Assembly: GCA_900545345.1 (NCBI GenBank) | Contig: UQYQ01000002.1 | Span: forward strand, 62,001 to 126,000 | Reading direction: 5' to 3' | Length of the DNA: 64,000 nucleotides | Source: an uncultured Ruminococcus sp. | GTDB lineage: Bacteria > Bacillota > Clostridia > Oscillospirales > Ruminococcaceae | Made by a program: the position numbers and the translations under genes | Part shown: one piece after another, positions 58,565 through 64,000 of the stretch | How positions within the stretch are numbered: the first letter of the stretch is position 1 | Layout: the number at the start of each line of letters is the position of its first letter | Notes under the pieces: generated by a model | Databases searched by the model: none | What the model saw: only the letters and a program-made list of their open reading frames with translations | Told to the model about the DNA's origin: nothing

Positions 58565-58790
58565 TTTATAACGCTCCTTGCATCCGGCAGGTCTCCTGAC
58601 TTTTAACCTTAGCATAAAAAAGCACCTTCTCACCCTAAAGGGCAATGGCAATCGCTTTTTTCATCGGTATAATTTACAGTAGTGGCTGCTGTGGTAGAAT
58701 TTCACTACGCTTCCCTATTATAAGCGACCAAAACAGGGGAATTATATATATCAGCCTGTTCTCGCTTCACCGAATACAATATTCTTTTTT
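58565..58790 (-). promoter_or_regulatory. cobalamin (adenosylcobalamin-type) riboswitch
   Basis: On the minus strand the aptamer shows the conserved blocks in order: AATAGGGAAGC (about 58720-58710), GCCACTACTG, GATTGCCATTGCCC with GAGAAGG, and the B12 box GTCAGGAGACCTGCCGG (about 58600-58584). The downstream terminator hairpin at 58454-58490 makes it a transcriptional switch that reduces expression of the two exported proteins when cobalamin is plentiful. Confidence 0.93.
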
Positions 58791-58845
58791 TATATCATAT
58801 CACATCAATTGGAATTTGTAAAGGGAAGGGAATATAAGAAAAATA

Positions 58846-58886
58846 AAAAAGCATCAGCACTGTATTGAAACAGCGTTGATGCTCGA
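58846..58886 (-). terminator. terminator after khpA
   Basis: Minus strand AGCATCA and TGATGCT with inner CGCTGT/ACAGTG pairing (58850-58883), then a long T run. Confidence 0.88.
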
Positions 58887-58902
58887 TTTTCGAAATTAAT
58901 TA

Positions 58903-59136
58903 TTAGTCGATTTCGACCATGATTTTTTTGCCCTCTTTTGAAGCTTTTGCACGCATTACTGTTCGGATAGCTTTAGCAATTCTGCCTTGCTTTCCGATAA
59001 CTCTGCCCATATCATCGGGAGCAACATGAAGATGATATGTTATAATACCTTCATCATTTGGCTCGTCCACGACAATTTCAACAGAGCTTTTGTCTTCAAC
59101 AAGATCAGCAACTATTGTTTCTAGCAGTTCTTTCAT
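58903..59136 (-). CDS. khpA: KH-domain RNA-binding protein KhpA
   Basis: A 77-residue single KH domain. APDDMGRVIGKQGRIAKAIRTVMRAKA contains the GxxG loop (GKQG) that grips RNA. KhpA pairs with KhpB/EloR in Firmicutes to regulate cell division and elongation and to bind sRNAs; khpB is not in the window. Position after rpsP in the ffh operon is conserved. AAGGAG precedes the ATG. Confidence 0.93.
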   Translation of the reverse strand: MKELLETIVADLVEDKSSVEIVVDEPNDEGIITYHLHVAPDDMGRVIGKQGRIAKAIRTVMRAKASKEGKKIMVEID

Positions 59137-59258
59137 AAAATCTTCTCCTTATACCCCACCGAGAGGGAAGCCTACGCAGTTAGCGTAAGGCTTAAAAAGC
59201 AGGATTAAACAATGAGTTTTTGTGGGGTCTGTGTGAAACTCCTGCTTTAGAACTGGTA

Positions 59259-59501
59259 TTAAAGAATACCGTTTTTCTTTAATAAAGTCTTAACAGTTTC
59301 TGTTGGCTGTGCACCATTCGCAATCCAAGATTTAGCTTTTTCACCGTCAACGCTAACTACTGATGGTTCCTTAGTAGGATCGTAGTATCCGATTTCTTCG
59401 ATGAATCTTCCATCTCTAGGATATCTTGAATCAGCAACAACAATACGATAGAAAGGAGCTTTCTTAGCACCCATTCTTCTTAATCTGATTTTAACTGCCA
59501 T
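59259..59501 (-). CDS. rpsP: 30S ribosomal protein S16
   Basis: An 80-residue small-subunit protein needed for 30S assembly. AVKIRLRRMGAKKAPFYRIVVADSR and GRFIEEIGYYDPTKEP are the family signature. ATG 59501 (MAVKIRL) has GGAGGTG with a 10-nt spacer; ATG 59507 is too close. Two small hairpins (59169-59194 and 59198-59246) lie between it and khpA and may stabilise or split the message. Confidence 0.96.
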   Translation of the reverse strand: MAVKIRLRRMGAKKAPFYRIVVADSRYPRDGRFIEEIGYYDPTKEPSVVSVDGEKAKSWIANGAQPTETVKTLLKKNGIL

Positions 59502-59557
59502 TTTCATTTCACCTCCGGAATTAAATTATAATTTATGCTTTTGCATCAATTAACTTT

Positions 59558-60967
59558 TTAAAAAGGCATTCCGCCTCCGTGATATCCGCCGTCGTTTGAC
59601 ATTCCCGGAAAGCCGCCGCCCATTGAGCTTAGCATGCTTCTCATTTTTCTTTTGTTGGCTTTGCCTTTACCTTTGCCTGCCATGCCGAGCTGTTTCATCA
59701 TTTTATTCATTTGTTCGTATTGTTTTAAAAGACGATTAACATCCTCAACTTTTGTACCGCTTCCCGAAGCGATTCGGCGTTTTCTGTTAGGATTTATAAT
59801 ACCGGGCTTTTCACGCTCTTTCGGAGTCATAGACTGGATAATTGCTTCAAGTCTGGTAAACTGTTTTTCGTCAATATCCATATCCTTTATCTGGCTTCCG
59901 ATTCCGGGAATCATGCCCAGCAGCGATTTTATAGAACCCATTTTCTGGATTTGTTTAAGCTGGTCTAAAAGGTCGGTTAAATCAAATCCTTTTTCTTTAA
60001 CTTTTTTTGCAAGTCTTTTTGCATCTTCTTCATTTACATTTTCAGATGCCTTTTCAATAAGAGTGAGCATGTCGCCCATGCCTAAAATTCTTGAAGCCAT
60101 ACGTTCAGGGTGGAATACTTCAAACTCGTCCAGCTTTTCACCCATACCGACGAATTTTATCGGTTTTCCTGTAACAGCCAGTACTGACAGGGCTGCACCG
60201 CCTCTTGTGTCCGAATCGAGCTTTGTTAAAAGAACACTGTCTATACCAAGTGCTTCATCAAAGCTTTCAGCTACATTTACAGCATCTTGACCGGTCATTG
60301 CGTCAACAACAAGTATAATCTCGTGAGGCTCGGCGATTTTCTTTATATCTTTAAGTTCTTTCATCAGTTCTTCATCTATGTGAAGTCTTCCTGCTGTGTC
60401 AAGCAGAACAAAATCATTGCCGTGGTCGCTTGCATGTTTTAAAGCTTCTTTAACTATTTTTCTGGGGTCGGTCTGTCCCATTTCAAAAACAGGAACACCT
60501 GCTTTTTCACCGACGATTTTTAATTGGTCAATAGCCGCAGGACGATAGATATCGCATGCAACAAGCAAAGGCCGCTTGCTTTGTTTTTCTTTAAAGTATT
60601 TAGCAAGCTTTGCAGAATGAGTGGTTTTACCGCTTCCCTGAAGACCGCACATCATAACAATGCACGGCGGCTTGTTAGGGAAGTTGATTTTTGCATTAGA
60701 ATCACCCATAAGAGCAACAAGCTCGTCGTTGACAATTTTTATAACCTGCTGTGCGGGGGTAAGACTGTTTAAAACTTCTTCACCGACTGCACGCTCTGAC
60801 ACTTTAGATACAAAGTCTTTTACAACTTTGTAGTTTACATCAGCCTCGAGCAATGCCATTTTAACTTCACGCATTGCGGTTTTTACATCGGCTTCGTTGA
60901 GTTTGCCTTTATTTTTCAGACGCTTGAAAACGCCGTTTAATTTTTCCGAAAGACCTTCAAACGCCAT
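59558..60967 (-). CDS. ffh: signal recognition particle GTPase Ffh (SRP54)
   Basis: A 469-residue protein guiding nascent membrane proteins to the Sec translocon. N domain (1-85); G domain with G1 GLQGSGKTTHSAKLA, G3 DTAGRLHIDEEL, G4 TKLDSDTRGGAAL; and the C-terminal M domain with a Met-rich tail (MNKMMKQLGMAGKG ... RKMRSMLSSMGGGFPGM) that holds signal peptides and SRP RNA. The SRP RNA gene was not found in the window. GGAGG precedes ATG 60967. Confidence 0.97.
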   Translation of the reverse strand: MAFEGLSEKLNGVFKRLKNKGKLNEADVKTAMREVKMALLEADVNYKVVKDFVSKVSERAVGEEVLNSLTPAQQVIKIVNDELVALMGDSNAKINFPNKPPCIVMMCGLQGSGKTTHSAKLAKYFKEKQSKRPLLVACDIYRPAAIDQLKIVGEKAGVPVFEMGQTDPRKIVKEALKHASDHGNDFVLLDTAGRLHIDEELMKELKDIKKIAEPHEIILVVDAMTGQDAVNVAESFDEALGIDSVLLTKLDSDTRGGAALSVLAVTGKPIKFVGMGEKLDEFEVFHPERMASRILGMGDMLTLIEKASENVNEEDAKRLAKKVKEKGFDLTDLLDQLKQIQKMGSIKSLLGMIPGIGSQIKDMDIDEKQFTRLEAIIQSMTPKEREKPGIINPNRKRRIASGSGTKVEDVNRLLKQYEQMNKMMKQLGMAGKGKGKANKRKMRSMLSSMGGGFPGMSNDGGYHGGGMPF

Positions 60968-61002
60968 GATAATCCTCCATACTGTACCAGTGTTGTTAGG
61001 TG

Positions 61003-61440
61003 TTATTTATAAGTTTGGTTTTTTATTATTTTAAATCCGCTTTCCTTAGGTGCGTCAGCATTCTCTTCAATTTCAAAAAGATTGCTGTTTTGGTCTATAT
61101 AACCTATAATAGCTTCGCTTCTCGCCACTATGCCTCTGGTGAAGCTTATGGTTTTACATTCCTCTATAATGAGCTTTGTCTGTTCTTTCAAATTTTTAAT
61201 AAACTCATCATATTTTCTGATTTTTTTTAAGTATCCGAGTTTTTCTTCCAAGTCGATGAGTGTTTCTTCACCACGCTTGATGCTGTCACGAACACCTTGT
61301 CTTGTAATGCCGAGATTTTCAGCAATTTCAGCGAGAGATAAGTCATCGAAATAATAAAGCTCAAGAGCATCTATTTGTTTATCTGTAAGCATATATCCGT
61401 AAATGTCAATCAGAATGGTTATATCAAGATTTTTTGCCAC
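61003..61440 (-). CDS. ylxM: YlxM-type HTH protein, putative SRP regulator
   Basis: A 145-residue sigma-70-region-4-like protein: LTDKQIDALELYYFDDLSLAEIAENLGITRQGVRDSIKRGEETL is the helix-turn-helix (about 19-62), followed by a helical tail. YlxM in streptococci modulates SRP GTPase activity, and the gene normally precedes ffh as here. The start is GTG 61440 behind AAGGAG. The C-terminal extension of about 40 residues (residues 105-145) is longer than the usual YlxM of about 110. Confidence 0.93.
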   Translation of the reverse strand: MAKNLDITILIDIYGYMLTDKQIDALELYYFDDLSLAEIAENLGITRQGVRDSIKRGEETLIDLEEKLGYLKKIRKYDEFIKNLKEQTKLIIEECKTISFTRGIVARSEAIIGYIDQNSNLFEIEENADAPKESGFKIIKNQTYK

Positions 61441-61508
61441 TTAAATCTCACTCCTTTTTTACTTAAAATTCAGTTGCGATGTAAAGCACATAGCCTTTAC
61501 AAATATGT

Positions 61509-61537
61509 ATTATAACGCAAGTTTCATTACTTGTCAA
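61509..61537 (-). promoter_or_regulatory. predicted promoter of ylxM-ffh-rpsP-khpA
   Basis: Minus strand TTGACA (61537-61532), 17-nt spacer, TATAAT (61514-61509); full consensus. Confidence 0.8.
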
Positions 61538-61611
61538 GAGGTATTCTGAAATTTTTGCAATGAAAAAATTTATTAAAAAACAAATTCAACTTCTTTTATT
61601 ATTGTATACAC

Positions 61612-61652
61612 ATAAAAAGCTGCAAAGAATTAATCTCGGCAGCTTTTTATAT
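61612..61652 (-). terminator. terminator after mgtE
   Basis: Minus strand AAAAAGCTGC (61648-61639) and GCAGCTTTTT (61623-61614). Confidence 0.85.
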
Positions 61653-61664
61653 AAGACTGAGGTT

Positions 61665-63032
61665 TCAGCCTAAAACATCAAATATTTTTATAGCAATGTT
61701 GCAGTACAGAAATACCGAACAAGCGTCAACAATAGTTGAAATAAGAGGGGCAGCCATAATGGCAGGGTCAAAGTGAAGTTTTTTTGCAATCATAGGAAGT
61801 ACGCATCCTACAGTTTTTGCAAGTATAACAGTGGCTATTATCGAAAGTCCTATTACAAATCCGAGTAAAGCAGAATTAATATCAGCATCGTTTCTGTATA
61901 CAAACCATATTCTGAGTCCGTTTACTGCTGCCAGTACAAAGCTTACTAAAAGTGCAATTCTGAATTCTTTGAACATTACTTTGAAAAAGTCCTTAAATTC
62001 TATTTCATCAAGAGCAAGGCTTCTGATGACAATTGTTGATGATTGCGAACCGCAGTTTCCTCCTGTTCCGGTAAGCATAGGAACAAATGAAAACAGTATA
62101 GGTATAGAAACGAGAAGATTTTCATAATGATTTATTACTGCTCCTGAAAGTGTTGCGGAAAGCATAAGGAATAAAAGCCAAGGTATTCGGCTTTTTGCAT
62201 GAGAGAAAACAGAAGTGTTAAAATACGATTCGTCTGTAGGTGTCATACCTGCCATTTTCTGAATATCCTCTGTTGTTTCTTCGTGAATAACGTCAATGAT
62301 GTCGTCAACGGTAATAATACCGACAATTCGGTTTTCATTATCAACAACCGGAATAGCCATAAGGTCATAGTTTCGTATTGTATTGGCAACCTCTTCTTGG
62401 TCATCATGGGTATTAACATAGATTACATTTGTATCCATGATATCTTCGATTTTTGTTTCCTCATCAGCCGTGATAAGGTCTAAAAGCTCAATAGTTCCTA
62501 TAAGCTTTCTGTATTCTGTTACATAACAGGTATATATGGTTTCTTTGACAACTCCGACCTGTCTGATTTTTTGCATTGCTTCGGATACCGTCATGTCTTT
62601 GGCAAAGAAAACATATTCGATAGTCATAAGACTGCCTGCACTGTCGTCGGGATAATTTAAGACTTCGTTTATTCTTTTTCTGGTCTGAGAATCTGTATTT
62701 TTTAAAATTCTTGAAACGACATTTGCAGGCATTTCTTCAATCAGGTCAACGGTATCGTCTAAGAATAATTCGTCTAAAACCTTTCGAAGCTCGTTTTCGG
62801 AAAATGAATTTATGAGCTTTTCCTGAATTTCACTTGTAAGGTATGAGAATATTTCCGATGCTTCGTCTTTAGGAAGAATTCTGAATACAAGAGTTAAATC
62901 CATATCGTTTATTTCTTCCATTAAAGAAGCCACATCATAAGGATTTTGGTCTTTTAAAAAAGCCTTAAGCTTTGTGTATTGCCTGCCTTCTATTAATTCA
63001 ATGGCAGTTTGCTGAATTGTTTTTTCATCCAT
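61665..63032 (-). CDS. mgtE: magnesium transporter MgtE
   Basis: A 455-residue Mg2+ channel. N domain (about 20-130, superhelical), two CBS domains (about 135-260, DVIHEET at their end) that sense cytoplasmic Mg2+, and five membrane helices (about 285-450) with the pore motif PMLTGTGGNCGSQSSTIVIRSLALDEI, the hallmark of the family. AAGGAGG precedes ATG 63032. An M-box aptamer and a short ORF lie in its leader, so expression should fall when Mg2+ is plentiful. Confidence 0.96.
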   Translation of the reverse strand: MDEKTIQQTAIELIEGRQYTKLKAFLKDQNPYDVASLMEEINDMDLTLVFRILPKDEASEIFSYLTSEIQEKLINSFSENELRKVLDELFLDDTVDLIEEMPANVVSRILKNTDSQTRKRINEVLNYPDDSAGSLMTIEYVFFAKDMTVSEAMQKIRQVGVVKETIYTCYVTEYRKLIGTIELLDLITADEETKIEDIMDTNVIYVNTHDDQEEVANTIRNYDLMAIPVVDNENRIVGIITVDDIIDVIHEETTEDIQKMAGMTPTDESYFNTSVFSHAKSRIPWLLFLMLSATLSGAVINHYENLLVSIPILFSFVPMLTGTGGNCGSQSSTIVIRSLALDEIEFKDFFKVMFKEFRIALLVSFVLAAVNGLRIWFVYRNDADINSALLGFVIGLSIIATVILAKTVGCVLPMIAKKLHFDPAIMAAPLISTIVDACSVFLYCNIAIKIFDVLG

Positions 63033-63090
63033 GGGCTTATCCTCCTTAAAATATTTTTAATGCGGATAGCCGGAAAGTTACACTTTAAAT

Positions 63091-63177
63091 TTATGAATTA
63101 CGGACAGAAAAAGTCCGCACAATATACAAAAGTGTCCCTCGCGGCTTTGAAGGCTTGTTTGTACTTCCGCTGTCCAT
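63091..63177 (-). CDS. short leader ORF between M-box and mgtE (28 aa)
   Basis: ATG 63177 has AAAAGGAG with an 8-nt spacer, as strong as any site in the window. The product begins MDSGSTNKPSKPRG and ends RTFSVRNS; it has two Pro codons and no membrane segment. CGGAC/GTCCG (63101-63117) lies in its 3' part and could stall or fold the message. The stop codon is 58 nt before the mgtE start. It may be a regulatory uORF or a real small protein; no known family. Confidence 0.55.
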   Translation of the reverse strand: MDSGSTNKPSKPRGTLLYIVRTFSVRNS

Positions 63178-63359
63178 AATTTCAACTCCTTTTACAGATT
63201 AATTAAAACAGATATAAAAATAATCCTCGTCATAGGTCTGAGTGAACAGATAAACCAATTCAGAAGATTAAAAATAATATATTTTTATTATCAGTTTTTG
63301 TTTTACCGTTCAAGCTTCAGCTTCGCAGGGCATAAAAGATATGGTTGCGTTGGAACAGC

Positions 63360-63465
63360 ATTAGGTTATGCCTTGATTCGACATCGCCTGTTGACCAGCT
63401 GACAGTGTCTCCACCATTTCGCGGCAGCGTCCCGTATCCCTGTGGTAGCCTCACCTACCGAAATA
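63360..63465 (-). promoter_or_regulatory. M-box (ykoK) magnesium riboswitch
   Basis: On the minus strand: TAGGTGAGGCTACCACAGGG, GATACGGG, CGCTGCCGCGAAATG, GTGGAGACAC, TGGTCAACAGGC, and closing ACCTA that pairs with the TAGGT near the 5' end. This is the conserved series of the M-box Mg2+ aptamer that precedes mgtE or mgtA genes. A further stem GGCATAA/TTATGCC runs just downstream and is probably part of the expression platform. Confidence 0.92.
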
Positions 63466-63482
63466 TTATTTATATTAATATC

Positions 63483-63511
63483 ATTATATGTCAAACCGAG
63501 TAGTTTGTCAA
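63483..63511 (-). promoter_or_regulatory. predicted promoter of the M-box mgtE transcript
   Basis: Minus strand TTGACA (63511-63506), 17-nt spacer, TATAAT (63488-63483); full consensus, about 20 bp before the aptamer. Confidence 0.85.
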
Positions 63512-63863
63512 TGCTTTTTGATTGTTAAATAATGACCTGTATTCATTGCTTTATCTTGTGGAAACTTATGGTTTGACCGGTTTCTTATTTCTGAAATCAT
63601 AAGGAAATAATGCTCGGTACTTTCTAAACAATGCGGGACGACACACAATATGGAATCTTTTAATCACCTGACATTGTATTTGTGCCGATACGCACTTCGA
63701 AAATTCATTTTTGTGTAAGTTTAAATAGTTAATTATTTAACAATCAAACTGTTTATTTACAATTTTGATAAATAAGTTAATTATAGTGAACAAAATACAA
63801 GCAGGGTATTTTGTGCAATTATAACGAAAAATAATTAATTTTTTTCATAAAATTAATTATATA
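63512..63863. other. intergenic region, no gene or known RNA seen
   Basis: AT-rich with no convincing ORF. It separates the divergent promoters of mgtE and the last gene. Some TTAATTAT-type repeats near 63720-63860. Confidence 0.5.
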
Positions 63864-63892
63864 TTGCAAGTTTGAGTGAAAAATGGTATACT
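63864..63892 (+). promoter_or_regulatory. predicted promoter of the last gene
   Basis: TTGCAA (63864-63869), 17-nt spacer, TATACT (63887-63892). Confidence 0.6.
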
Positions 63893-63940
63893 TACTTTAA
63901 AGAATATTTCATAATTGGTATGAAAGGGGAGTGAATGTTT

Positions 63941-64000
63941 ATGCAAAAATCAAATAAACCTGTAGTCGCTGTTTGTTTATCGAAGGTTCATGAAGATATG
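63941..64000 (+). CDS. start of an unidentified gene (3' truncated)
   Basis: Twenty codons are present from ATG 63941, behind AAAGGGGAG: MQKSNKPVVAVCLSKVHEDM. PVVAVCLSK suggests the first strand of a periplasmic-binding-protein-like receptor fold, as in the LacI-like sensor of some GGDEF proteins, but this is too short to name. Confidence 0.45.
   Translation, partial: MQKSNKPVVAVCLSKVHEDM

Noticed and set aside
59634..60290. 218-codon ORF on the plus strand
   Set aside because: It lies fully opposite ffh, whose motifs are intact; its Ser/Phe-rich product is what antisense of a conserved gene gives.

Overview
The window is about 64 kb of low-G+C chromosomal DNA from a Gram-positive bacterium, most likely a gut-type Clostridium relative of the Oscillospiraceae/Ruminococcaceae kind. 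Support: AGGAGG-type ribosome sites, TTGACA-17-TATAAT promoters, many TTG/GTG starts, T-box control of an amino-acid operon, an Ile pathway through citramalate, a pyruvate phosphate dikinase with strongly biased codons, a ClpE-type unfoldase, and the ylxM-ffh-rpsP-khpA order. Both edges cut genes. No rRNA, tRNA, CRISPR array or intact insertion sequence was seen.

Layout. 1-3.4 kb: end of a surface protein, then rlmH, a YycJ-type hydrolase and murA on the minus strand. 3.8-19.6 kb: a long plus-strand run with a NusG-II protein and Gx-type membrane protein, ruvC-ruvA, glmM, a methyltransferase, ecfA1-ecfA2-ruvB-ecfT-truA, a beta-propeller-like membrane protein, cvpA and clpE, ending in two phage-lysis-type small genes without an endolysin. 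19.7-30.1 kb: pheA, an esterase-like hydrolase, a DUF3343/cysteine-desulfurase pair, cdaA-cdaR, an FAD protein with a non-canonical start, comM, and a divergent XRE-regulator/membrane-protein pair. 30.2-45.3 kb: mostly minus strand, with an Ile T-box driving ilvB-cimA, RNase P RNA, a surface protein, an SDR, a GDSL lipoprotein, YitT, mfd, pth and glmU. 45.5-49.9 kb: ppdK, a 6S-like RNA, a DUF1292 gene, and about 1 kb without a protein gene that holds a large structured RNA. 50-64 kb: LCP protein, HAD phosphatase, tcdA, DD-carboxypeptidase, a nuclease-like protein, a cobalamin-riboswitch operon, the SRP/S16 operon, and mgtE behind an M-box.

Main themes: envelope synthesis (murA, glmM, glmU, LCP, DacA, CdaA/CdaR), DNA repair (ruvABC, mfd, comM), ECF vitamin uptake, branched-chain and aromatic amino-acid synthesis, and metal/vitamin sensing by riboswitches.

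Two regions stand out. First, a cobalamin riboswitch precedes two exported proteins that look like the alpha and beta domains of intrinsic factor/transcobalamin, split over two genes (56.2-58.8 kb). Second, a roughly 620-nt plus-strand RNA has its own promoter, a 5'/3' closing helix, nested hairpins and a terminator (49.1-49.8 kb); its size suits the large ornate RNA classes (ROOL/OLE/GOLLD), but its class could not be settled by eye.
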